From DATFFO01 sp963744905 (GTDB lineage Bacteria > Actinomycetota > Acidimicrobiia > Spongiisociales > ZC4RG35), in assembly GCA_963744905.1 (NCBI GenBank), contig CAVUUV010000005.1, forward strand, positions 124,001-188,000: a DNA stretch of 64,000 nt. The letters run 5' to 3'. Numbering within the stretch: position 1 is the first letter of the stretch; every line of letters begins with the position of its first letter. The notes below the pieces were generated by a model, which worked only from the letters and a program-made list of their open reading frames with translations, had not been told where the DNA came from and ran no database searches. Both the position numbers and the translations under genes were made by a program. Of the stretch, positions 52,918-61,186 are shown piece by piece.

Positions 52918-55341
52918 GTGCCCGAAATCACCGTATCCGGTGAGGTGGGGGGAAAGACCCTCACCTTCTCGACTGGAAAACTGGCCCAACAGGCCGACGG
53001 TGCCGTCGTATCCACTCTGGGAGGATCCCAGATGCTGGTCACGGCTACCGCCAACAAGAAAATGCGGGAGGGAATCGACTTCTTCCCGCTCACCGTCGAC
53101 TTCGAAGAGAGAATGTACGCCGTGGGGCGAATCCCCGGCTCGTTCTTCCGTCGCGAGGGGCGTCCCTCCGAGGGTGCCATCCTCACCTGTCGACTCATAG
53201 ACCGACCCCTGCGCCCCTCCTTCCCCGATGACTACCGCTGCGAGACCCACGTGGTAGTGACGGCTCTCTCCGTGGATGGGGAGAACCCCTTCGACGTGGT
53301 GGCGCTCAACGGTGCCTCGGCCGCTCTGTCGGTGTCGTCAATCCCATTCGAGGGTCCGGTGGGTGGAGTCCGTCTGGCCCTCAAGAAGGGCGAGTGGATT
53401 CCGTTCCCAACCGAAGACGACCTCGACGAGTCCGTGTTCGAGCTCGTCGTGGCCGGACGTCGCAACGACGAGGGCGAGATCGACATAATGATGGTGGAGG
53501 CGGGCGCTACCCCCCACGGCCTCCATCTGGTGGCTGAGGGCGACTCACCATCCGACGAAGCTGCCGTCGCCGCCGGCCTGGAAGAGTCGAAGCGCCACAT
53601 CGCCGGGGTGATCGATCTCATCGCCGAACTGACCGCCAAGGTTCAGATACCCCAGACGGAATGGCCCCGAGCAGTCGACTACACCACCGAGATGGCCGAT
53701 CGAGTCGGCCCTGTGGCCCGTCCCAAGCTGGGCGAGGTGATCCGGACCGCCGACAAGGCCGAGCGAAAGGCGGCTGAAGACGCCGCCCTGGAGGCGACCA
53801 TCGCCGAACTGGGCCTGGCCGAGGACGACGAGGAGGGCCGCAAGCAGGCCGCCAAGGCGTTCAAGTCGGTCCTGAAAGAGATGATGCGGGACCGGGTGAT
53901 CGACGAGGGAGTCCGGCTCGACGGTCGCGGCGCTCGAGATATTCGCCCCCTGTCGGCCGAGGTGGGAATCATCGAACGGTCCCACGGGTCGGCCCTGTTC
54001 CAGCGGGGCGAGACCCAGGTCCTCAACGTGACCACCCTGGGCATGTTGAAGATGGAGCAGATGCTGGACACCCTCGCCCCCGAGGAGACCAAGCGCTACA
54101 TGCACCACTACAACTTCCCCCCCTTCTCCACCGGCGAAGCAGGCTTCATGAGGGGCCCGAAGCGCCGCGAGATCGGCCACGGTGCTTTGGCAGAGAAGGC
54201 CGTACTGCCGGTAGTCCCGGACGCCGATGAGTTCCCCTATGCGCTGCGCCTCGTCTCGGAGGTGCTCTCCTCCAACGGCTCTACTTCCATGGCTTCGGTG
54301 TGCGCCTCGTCGATGTCGCTCATGGATGCCGGCGTGCCGATCATGGAACCTGTGGGCGGCATCGCCATGGGCTTGATCCATCGGGGGGATGATTTCGTCA
54401 CCCTGACGGACATACTCGGCGCCGAAGACGCCCTGGGCGACATGGACTTCAAGGTGGCCGGCACAGCAGGTGTGATCACCGCGCTTCAGCTCGACACCAA
54501 GATCCAGGGGCTCCCCTCCGAGGTTCTGGCGGCGGCACTCGACCAGGCCAAGGAAGCTCGTCTCAAGATCCTCGAGGTCATGAGCGGCGCCATTGCCGAG
54601 CCCCGGGCCGAAATGAACCGCTATGCCCCTCGCATCGAGTCCATCGAGATCCCCAAGGACAAGATCGGCGAGGTCATCGGACCCAAGGGCGCCGTTGTCC
54701 GTGAGCTCGAGGAAGAGACCGGCGCCACTATCGAGATCGAGGAGGCCGACGGCAAGGGCATCGTTCGGGTCGCTTCCAACGACGCCGAGGTCCTGAAGGC
54801 GGCCAAGGATCGGATCATGCTCATCGCCTACCCACCCGAGCCCGAAGTAGGTGAGGAATACGAGGGCGAGGTGGTGAATATCACCAAGTTCGGTGCCTTC
54901 ATCAACGTGCTCCCCGGTCGAGATGGGCTCTTGCATATCTCGAAGCTGGACGGCTCCAAGCGGGTCGAACGAGTCGAGGACTATCTCTCGCTGGGGGACA
55001 AAGTCAAGGTCCGGGTCGGAGGTCTGGATCGAGGCAAGCTGAGTCTCGACCTGGTCGAGGCCCTGCCCGGCGCCACCCTCCCCGAACCCCGTGAGGACGG
55101 CGACGGAGGTCGCCGCGATCGGGATCGCGGTGGAGACAACCGCGGCGGAGACAACCGTGGGGACCGCAACCGAGGCGACCGCGATCGAGGCGACCGCGAT
55201 CGAGGTAACCGCAACCGCGACAATCGTGACGGCGGTAACCGCGATCGCCGCGGCGGAGATGGTGGCGGCGACAAGGATCGGGGCGGTGAGCGCCGCAAGG
55301 TGGCCCGATCATTCGAGGAGACCTTCGAAGACAAGGGCTGA
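52918..55341 (+). CDS. pnp: Polyribonucleotide nucleotidyltransferase (PNPase) with RGD/RGN-rich tail
   Basis: Two RNase-PH cores, then KH (IGEVIGPKGAVVRELEEETG) and S1 (EGEVVNITKFGAFINVLPGR). Ends with about 70 residues of Arg/Gly/Asp/Asn repeats (NRGDRNRGDRDRGDRDRGN), likely an unstructured RNA-binding or protein-interacting tail. GTG at 52918 with AAGGGAG 8 bases upstream; the longer ORF from 52798 is not conserved. Phosphorolytic 3'-5' mRNA degradation. Confidence 0.96.
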   Translation: MPEITVSGEVGGKTLTFSTGKLAQQADGAVVSTLGGSQMLVTATANKKMREGIDFFPLTVDFEERMYAVGRIPGSFFRREGRPSEGAILTCRLIDRPLRPSFPDDYRCETHVVVTALSVDGENPFDVVALNGASAALSVSSIPFEGPVGGVRLALKKGEWIPFPTEDDLDESVFELVVAGRRNDEGEIDIMMVEAGATPHGLHLVAEGDSPSDEAAVAAGLEESKRHIAGVIDLIAELTAKVQIPQTEWPRAVDYTTEMADRVGPVARPKLGEVIRTADKAERKAAEDAALEATIAELGLAEDDEEGRKQAAKAFKSVLKEMMRDRVIDEGVRLDGRGARDIRPLSAEVGIIERSHGSALFQRGETQVLNVTTLGMLKMEQMLDTLAPEETKRYMHHYNFPPFSTGEAGFMRGPKRREIGHGALAEKAVLPVVPDADEFPYALRLVSEVLSSNGSTSMASVCASSMSLMDAGVPIMEPVGGIAMGLIHRGDDFVTLTDILGAEDALGDMDFKVAGTAGVITALQLDTKIQGLPSEVLAAALDQAKEARLKILEVMSGAIAEPRAEMNRYAPRIESIEIPKDKIGEVIGPKGAVVRELEEETGATIEIEEADGKGIVRVASNDAEVLKAAKDRIMLIAYPPEPEVGEEYEGEVVNITKFGAFINVLPGRDGLLHISKLDGSKRVERVEDYLSLGDKVKVRVGGLDRGKLSLDLVEALPGATLPEPREDGDGGRRDRDRGGDNRGGDNRGDRNRGDRDRGDRDRGNRNRDNRDGGNRDRRGGDGGGDKDRGGERRKVARSFEETFEDKG

Positions 55342-55365
55342 GACAACCCGAACGCTCTGAGACAG

Positions 55366-55401
55366 AGGCCCGGTCCTGGTGGACCGGGCCTCGACTCATT
55401 C
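55366..55401 (+). terminator. pnp rho-independent terminator
   Basis: Perfect 11-base stem AGGCCCGGTCC / GGACCGGGCCT (55366-55376, 55381-55391), loop TGGT, then CGACTCATTCC, a weak T-tract. Confidence 0.7.
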
Positions 55402-55484
55402 CGGGTCCGTGCGTTCCTGGCCTACCCACTCGGGAGTCCCGATGTGCCCTGCTGATTTGCCCTCGGAGTGATTTGGCCAGGGAT

Positions 55485-55648
55485 CTTGCTTTGTCCCCCT
55501 TGCGGAGCAAAAGGCAACGGCCCCGCCGCGTTCTTGCTTTGTCCCCCTTGCGGAGCAAAAGGCAAGGGTCCCGCCGCGTTCTTGCTTTGTCCCCCTTGCG
55601 GAGCAAGGGGGAAGGGGCCCCCGGCGCGGAGCAGCCTGGGGTAGGGGG
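55485..55648. repeat. 48-bp tandem palindromic repeat, three copies
   Basis: Copies start at 55485, 55533 and 55581; each begins CTTGCTTTGTCCCCCTTGCG. The third has a perfect hairpin TCCCCCTTGC / GCAAGGGGGA around GGA (55590-55612), followed by AGGGGCCCCCGGCGCGGAGC and GGGGTAGGGGGG. The same tail is at 60349-60382. The region 55402-55484 holds nothing recognisable. REP-like or an inter-operon structural element. Confidence 0.78.
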
Positions 55649-55665
55649 GTAGGGGGGCAGGGGGG

Positions 55666-56821
55666 TCAGGGTGGGGCGCGGGTGTCCTGGGGGAGACGGA
55701 AACGGATCGACCCGTCCGGGTCTTGTTCGATGTGCATGCCGCGGCGGTGAACCACGACGTGGTGGTGGTACCAGCACAAGGTGATCAAATTGTCCGGGTC
55801 GTGGTTGATCACGTGGGAGCGGGGGGTGATGTGGTGAGGTTGAAGCCGATAAGTCGAGTCACAGCCCCGGGCGCGGCATCCGCCGTCTCTCCACAACACG
55901 AAATCACGCACCGCTTTGGGAATCGTCTTCGTCGAGTCGGAACTGACGACCGGACGGAGCTTGTCCAACCCGACGATCCGCACCGAACCTTCACAGATGA
56001 GCTCTTGGAGATAGTCGGCTCCGATGCGGGGCCCGGCCGCCACTTCGGCTCCCGCCTCGGCCCCAGGTCCCCGAGGCGGCTTCGACGTCGACGAAAGCAG
56101 TGATCGAAGGACCCGATCCTGATCCTGTGGTGTCGGTGTCGCCGCTCAGGTAGTCCAAACAGATGGTTTCCAGGGCCAGGGCCTGGCGGTGGGGACGGGA
56201 CCCGGCCTCTCGGGGGAAGTGGTCGGCCCTCTTGCCTAAAGCGTCGATCACGGTTTGGCCGGCTGGTCCGGCCAACCCGCCGTTGATCTTGACCCAGGCC
56301 TCATCCAGGGACGGCTGGCACCACACATAAGAAGCCCGATGCCGATCCCGTTCCTGGCTGCCATCGATGCGCTTGTGACGAGCCACCAGCCGTTCGATGC
56401 CCGCCAGGTCCCGACCCCTCGTGCTCGCCAGCCAACCTGTCTCCGACCCGGCGGTAGCGACCCGCGACAGCGCTTCGGCCCGACCCAGCGACAACTCGCC
56501 CTTCCCGAACCGCTCCGCCATCTCAGGCAGGCCGGGGAGACGCCTCAACAACCGGACCAGCCGTTTAGCCTCCACCGCCGACACGTCCAGGTGAGCCGCA
56601 ACCCACTCCGCCGTGTTGCGGCACCCATCCCCGAGCGGGACTTGACGGCGATCCGCCTCACCAATCAGACCCAACTGGAGAGCATCCGCCGGACGGATCA
56701 ACGACTCCAGGCGACCCAACTCCAACTCCAACTCGTCGGTCGACACCGACCCCAAATCGATCCCCAGCCAACCGGCACCCTCTGACTCCATACCCGGCAG
56801 CCTACGAACCCGGTATGACAC
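55666..56821 (-). pseudogene. DUF222-HNH endonuclease-like protein, frameshifted
   Basis: N-terminal DUF222 helical domain (MESEGAGWLGIDLGSVSTDE start at 56791, or GTG 56821) and C-terminal HNH with RARGCDSTYRLQPHHITPRS and NLITLCWYHHHVVVHRRG. The two frames meet at CCCC 56061-56064; removing one C gives ...TWAEAGAEVAAGPRIGADYL. This family is abundant in Actinobacteria, often in MAGs of the group, and of unclear role. It is convergent with pnp. Confidence 0.8.
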
Positions 56822-56878
56822 TTTCCGATCGATAAGACACGTCGAGTGAAGAATTCCTCAGTTACCGCATCACGACAT

Positions 56879-58507
56879 TTACAGGCCGGCTCGTTTCTCT
56901 CGCCACTCCTCGTACTCGGACCAGTTCCCGGGGAACCAGATCACCTTGCCCTCTCCCTCGAACACCATGAGATGGGTGCAGATGCGATCCAGGAACCAGC
57001 GATCGTGGGAGATGACCAGGGCGCAACCGGGAAAGTCGATCAGGGCCTCCTCCAGGGCTCTGAGGGTGTCGACGTCGAGGTCGTTGGACGGCTCATCCAG
57101 CAGGATTACGTTGCCGCCGCGTCGCAGCATCATCCCCAAATGGACGCGATTGCGCTCACCGCCGGAGAGTTCACCTACCTTCTTCTGCTGATCGGCCCCT
57201 TTGAAGTTGAGGGAGGCGACGTAGGCCCGGCTGTTGACATCCCTGCGCCCGATTCTGAGCTGATCTGCACCGCCCGAGATCTCCTCATACACGGTCTTGG
57301 CCGGATCCAGGGCATCCCGATGCTGATCCACGTAGGCCAGGTCGACACTGGGCCCGATCTCGACGGCGCCTGCGTCGGGCCGCTCCGCCCCGGTGAGGAT
57401 CCGAAACAGGGTGGTCTTCCCCGCCCCGTTGGGTCCGATGATCCCCACGATCCCCGCCGGAGGAATGTCGAAGTCGAGATGGTCGATCAGCGTCCGATGG
57501 TCATATCCCTTGGTGAGGTCGGATGCCACGATCACCTTGTCTCCCAGCCGTTGGGTGAAGGGAATGGCCAGGGCCAGCTGGGATGGTCTTCGCTCGGCCT
57601 GCTCCGCCTGAGCCACGAGCTCCTCGTAATGAGTCAGCCGTGCCTTGCCCTTGGCTTGTCGGGCCCGAGGAGACATGCGTACCCATTCCAGCTCCCGTTC
57701 GATGGTCCTGCGCAGAGCCGAAGCCTCCTTCTCCTCTTGTGCCAGCCTGGCCTGCTTCTGCTCCAGCCACGAGGAGTAATTGCCCTCGAAGGGCCGTCCC
57801 CGGCCTCGATCGAGCTCGAGAATCCAACCTGCCACGTTGTCCAGGAAATAGCGGTCGTGGGTCACGGCGACCACCGATCCGCTGTAGCCCTGAAGAAACT
57901 CCTCCAACCAGGCGACGGACTCGGCATCGAGATGATTGGTGGGCTCATCGAGAAGGAGCAGGTCGGGGTGTGAGATCAGCAACCGGCACAGGGCGACGCG
58001 CCGTCGTTCGCCGCCCGAAAGCGTCGTCACGTCCCGATCAGGGGGCGGGACCCGGAGCGCCTGCATCGCCATCTCGACGGTTCGCTCCAGATTCCAAGCG
58101 TCGGAGGCGGCGATGCGGCCTTCGAGTTTCTCCTGCCTGGACCCGAGGACCTCGTAATCGGCGTCGGGCTCGGCCCATGCCGCCAGGACCTGGTTGTATT
58201 CGTCCAGGAGCGCTCTCGTGTCGGCGGCGCCGTCCATCACGTTCTCGGATACGGTCTTGTCCGGATCGAGATGGGGCTCCTGCTCCAGGAGGCCGACGGT
58301 GAAGCCCTCGCCGAGCCGGGCCTCGCCCTCGAAACCGTCATCGATGCCGGCCATGATGCGTAGCAGGCTCGATTTGCCTGCCCCGTTGGGGCCGATCACT
58401 CCGATCTTCGCCCCGTAGAAGAAGGACAGGGAGATGTCGGACAGAACGGTCCGATCGGGTGGATAGTGGCGGGAGAGCCTGGAGGTGGAGAAGATGATCT
58501 CGGGCAC
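56879..58507 (-). CDS. ettA: Energy-dependent translational throttle protein EttA (ABC-F)
   Basis: Two ATPase domains in one chain: GPNGAGKSSLLRIMAG and LSGGERRRVALCRLL, linker with charged coil, then GPNGAGKTTLFRILTG and LSGGERNRVHLGMML. 542 residues. GTG start at 58507. Gates the first elongation step according to ATP/ADP. Stop is 58 bases from the DUF222 start. Confidence 0.94.
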   Translation of the reverse strand: MPEIIFSTSRLSRHYPPDRTVLSDISLSFFYGAKIGVIGPNGAGKSSLLRIMAGIDDGFEGEARLGEGFTVGLLEQEPHLDPDKTVSENVMDGAADTRALLDEYNQVLAAWAEPDADYEVLGSRQEKLEGRIAASDAWNLERTVEMAMQALRVPPPDRDVTTLSGGERRRVALCRLLISHPDLLLLDEPTNHLDAESVAWLEEFLQGYSGSVVAVTHDRYFLDNVAGWILELDRGRGRPFEGNYSSWLEQKQARLAQEEKEASALRRTIERELEWVRMSPRARQAKGKARLTHYEELVAQAEQAERRPSQLALAIPFTQRLGDKVIVASDLTKGYDHRTLIDHLDFDIPPAGIVGIIGPNGAGKTTLFRILTGAERPDAGAVEIGPSVDLAYVDQHRDALDPAKTVYEEISGGADQLRIGRRDVNSRAYVASLNFKGADQQKKVGELSGGERNRVHLGMMLRRGGNVILLDEPSNDLDVDTLRALEEALIDFPGCALVISHDRWFLDRICTHLMVFEGEGKVIWFPGNWSEYEEWREKRAGL

Positions 58508-58669
58508 GGCTGGGCAGCGTAATGCAGCTCTGGGTCCTCCCCGAGAGCGGCCCGGTCCCCTGAGAGACTATTCACGAAAGGAGATGGTGGCGTAAGCTAT
58601 AGGCACCGTAGTGGGGTTGAGTCGCTGGGGGCCTGTCGGACGAGTCCCGGAGCGGAGGACCAGACAAGG

Positions 58670-59431
58670 ATGACAACCCAGTTGAACGGTTCCGTCAAGA
58701 TGGCCGGGGACAACGGCGTGGGCGTCGAGGTGCAAATCCATCTCGAGGAAGAGACTCTCGCCCTGGTCTCGTTCAACGGGTCGGAAATCGGTCGCTGGTC
58801 GCTGGATCAGGTGGGTATTTCATCTCGCCCTGATGGATTCCACCTCCGCCTGGAAGGCGAGGAGATCGTTCTCCGCACCGAGGATGATGCACGTTTCGCT
58901 CTCGCTCTGGGAGTTACGACACCCACCAACAGGCTGGCCCGACAGATGGCCCGCTTGCGTGACGAGGCCTCGGCCCAGCAGATCACGGTGGATCTGACCG
59001 ACGGTTACATTCCTCCACCCATCCCGCAGGAACAGGTCACCTCCCGGCGGTCGAGCCGTCTGGCGGAGGGACTTCCCTCCCTGGGCCCTCTGGTGGTGGT
59101 TGCGGCTACTGTGGCCGTCATCGCCTCGATCGTGGCCATCGCCAGCGGCTCGGCGATCTCGTTTACCGGCAATATCCCGGCCTGGCCGGCCATGACTGCG
59201 GCCAGTCTCGTCATGGCCGCAGGGGGGTTTGCTGCCTTCCAGAACCCCACCAACGGCCGGGCCGTAATCGCCATCGGGATCGGCATCGGGCTGGTGACGA
59301 TCCTGTTCAGCGCCGGCCGTCTGTCCAGTGAAGGCCTGGCGAGCGAGGCCCTCCTGGCCTTCACGCTGGCCACCGTGGTCTCGGGGGTTCTTCTGGCGGT
59401 CGACACCGCCGGACGCAGCTACCACGACTGA
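58670..59431 (+). CDS. Conserved-looking membrane protein of unknown function
   Basis: 253 residues. A soluble N-terminal part of about 120 residues with VQIHLEEETLALVSFNGSEI and FALALGVTTPTNRLARQMAR is followed by four hydrophobic helices. ATG at 58670 has GGAGG further upstream. TAAGCT with TTCACG 16 bases upstream (near 58570-58600) is a weak promoter. No family recognised. Ends 3 bases before the glycosylase, so they are probably co-transcribed. Confidence 0.65.
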   Translation: MTTQLNGSVKMAGDNGVGVEVQIHLEEETLALVSFNGSEIGRWSLDQVGISSRPDGFHLRLEGEEIVLRTEDDARFALALGVTTPTNRLARQMARLRDEASAQQITVDLTDGYIPPPIPQEQVTSRRSSRLAEGLPSLGPLVVVAATVAVIASIVAIASGSAISFTGNIPAWPAMTAASLVMAAGGFAAFQNPTNGRAVIAIGIGIGLVTILFSAGRLSSEGLASEALLAFTLATVVSGVLLAVDTAGRSYHD

Positions 59432-59434
59432 GGA

Positions 59435-60319
59435 ATGCCGGAACTCCCCGACATCGTCGTCTATCTGGAGGCGCTGTCGGCCCGGGTGATGGGAAAGGAG
59501 CTGGTCGGGGTCCGGATCGCCTCGCCATCGGTGCTGCGTACCTTCGATCCCCCTTTTGACGCCGCGGTCGGATCACCCGTCACCGGCCTGCGTCGGGTGG
59601 GCAAGCGGGTGGTGTTCGAGTTTCCCGACGAGATCTTCATGGTCATCCACCTCATGGTGGCGGGCCGCCTTCGCTGGAGCGCTCTCGGGGCGCCCATCCC
59701 CAGGAAGGTCGGATTGGCGGGGCTGGACTTCGAACCCGGCAGCCTGATACTGACCGAGCAAGGCACCAAACGACGGGCCGGGGTGTGGGTGGTCGGTGGA
59801 GAGGAGGCGCTGGCGGCGCTGGACCGTGGTGGCATCGAACCCCTGCACATGACCATCGAGGAGATGGCGGGGGCCCTGCGTGAGGAGAATCGCACCATCA
59901 AACGCGCCCTGACCGATCCGCGGCTGTTCTCGGGGATCGGCAACGCCTACTCCGACGAGATCCTGTGGGAGGCGTGTCTCTCGCCCACCCTGCGTACCCG
60001 GTCGATGAGCGACGAGCAGATGGCGACCCTACACGCCGCGGTGCAGAAGTCACTGCAGGAATGGACGGAGCGGTTGCGGGAGGAAGTGGGGGAGGGGTGG
60101 CCCGACAACGTCACTGCCTTTCGACCCGACATGGCCGTGCACGGCCGCTACGGGGAATCCTGCCCACGGTGCGGCACCCCGGTGCAACGCATCGTCTATG
60201 CCAGTAACGAGACCAACTACTGCGCCACCTGCCAGACCGCAGGCAAGCTGCTGGCCGACCGCTCCCTCTCCCGGCTGCTCAAGGACGACTGGCCCAAGAC
60301 GGTGGACGAACTGGAATGA
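59435..60319 (+). CDS. Fpg/Nei-family DNA glycosylase with altered zinc-finger loop
   Basis: Base-excision repair enzyme: P2 nucleophile and E3 in MPELPD, Lys in RRVGKRVVFEF, H2TH region GIGNAYSDEILWEACLSPTL, and C-terminal CxxC...CxxC (CPRCGTPVQRIVYASNETNYCATC). Family members have Arg in the beta-hairpin (GRxTxxC); here the site reads SNETNYC. Substrate may differ from 8-oxoG. 294 residues, normal. Confidence 0.88.
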   Translation: MPELPDIVVYLEALSARVMGKELVGVRIASPSVLRTFDPPFDAAVGSPVTGLRRVGKRVVFEFPDEIFMVIHLMVAGRLRWSALGAPIPRKVGLAGLDFEPGSLILTEQGTKRRAGVWVVGGEEALAALDRGGIEPLHMTIEEMAGALREENRTIKRALTDPRLFSGIGNAYSDEILWEACLSPTLRTRSMSDEQMATLHAAVQKSLQEWTERLREEVGEGWPDNVTAFRPDMAVHGRYGESCPRCGTPVQRIVYASNETNYCATCQTAGKLLADRSLSRLLKDDWPKTVDELE

Positions 60320-60325
60320 ATCTTG

Positions 60326-60382
60326 TCCCCCTGGCTTCGCCAGGGGGAAGGGGCCCCCGCTGCGGAGCGGTGGGGTAGGGGG
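60326..60382. repeat. REP-like palindrome, second locus
   Basis: Perfect stem TCCCCCTGGC / GCCAGGGGGA (60326-60335, 60339-60348) with TTC loop, then AGGGGCCCCCGCTGCGGAGC and TGGGGTAGGGGGG, matching the 55603-55648 element. A partial third similarity (GGGGCCCCCCTGCATGCAG) follows at about 60425-60445. May double as the glycosylase gene terminator. Confidence 0.75.
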
Positions 60383-60480
60383 GAGCACCGGTGGAACCCG
60401 TCGAGTCAGGATTTCGCACAGGGGAGGGGCCCCCCTGCATGCAGTGGAATGGGGAGAGTACCGGCGGAAAGTCCCCGGGG

Positions 60481-60509
60481 TTGCCTATCGAACACATGTT
60501 CGATAGGAT
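60481..60509 (+). promoter_or_regulatory. imuA SOS promoter with LexA box
   Basis: TTGCCT (-35, 60481-60486), 17-base spacer, TAGGAT (-10, 60504-60509). The spacer holds the SOS box TCGAAC-ACAT-GTTCGA (60488-60503), flanked by further inverted-repeat bases to 10-base arms (60484-60507). This matches the mycobacterial/actinobacterial LexA consensus; LexA binding would cover both elements and block transcription. Confidence 0.85.
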
Positions 60510-60541
60510 CATGGGTCCGAGCGAATGGAGTCAGGGAGACG

Positions 60542-61186
60542 GTGGCCCTCATCACCCCCCGGTCGACGGGTACGACCGATCAGTTTCACCAACAGGCGAT
60601 ATTGACCCTGCAGCCCGGCCGAATCACCGAACTGGCCGGTTTCACCGGCCTTGGCATGACACGGCTGGGGCTGAGGATGCTGGCGGCACCCTCGCGACGT
60701 TCCCCGGTGGTGACGCTGGATGTGAAGGGGTGGCTTTCTCCGCTGGCGGCCTGGGAGGTCGGGGTGGATCCCGAACGCCTGGTGGTGATTCGCTGTCCTG
60801 ACCCGGAGATGTGGACCCAGTTGGCGGCGGTGCTCATGGAGGGAGTCCGGGCCATGTATGCCGAGGTTCCCGCCACCGTACGTGACCACGATCTGAGGCG
60901 TCTGGCGGCTTTGGCCCGGGCTCGCCAGGTGGGAGTGGTGCTCAGGCATCTGGGTGAGGGCCTGCCGTCTGGAGTGGCATATCTGCGGCTTCGGGCTCTG
61001 GAAGTGCATTGGGAGGGGACAGAGGAGGGTTATGGCCGTCTCAGTCGACGACATCTGGTGGTGGAGGCTTCCGGGAAGGCGATGGCAGGGATGACACGAA
61101 GGATCGAGATGGTGGACGATGGCGCGGACCTTGTGTGTTTGGTACCCGGATTGGGCGCTGGGAAGGGCGGACGCGCCGCCGGATGA
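60542..61186 (+). CDS. imuA: ImuA-like mutasome accessory protein
   Basis: RecA/SulA-related accessory protein of the ImuAB mutasome by position and size (about 214 residues): ELAGFTGLGMTRLGLRMLA near the N-terminus and VVLRHLGEGLPSGVAYLRLR. No Walker A is obvious, as in mycobacterial ImuA'. GTG at 60542 with GGGAG just upstream. 3' end overlaps imuB by 68 bases. Regulated by the SOS box. Confidence 0.8.
   Translation: MALITPRSTGTTDQFHQQAILTLQPGRITELAGFTGLGMTRLGLRMLAAPSRRSPVVTLDVKGWLSPLAAWEVGVDPERLVVIRCPDPEMWTQLAAVLMEGVRAMYAEVPATVRDHDLRRLAALARARQVGVVLRHLGEGLPSGVAYLRLRALEVHWEGTEEGYGRLSRRHLVVEASGKAMAGMTRRIEMVDDGADLVCLVPGLGAGKGGRAAG

Noticed and set aside
55485..55648. Possible CRISPR array
   Set aside because: The units repeat end to end with no unique spacers, and there are no cas genes; this is a tandem palindromic repeat.
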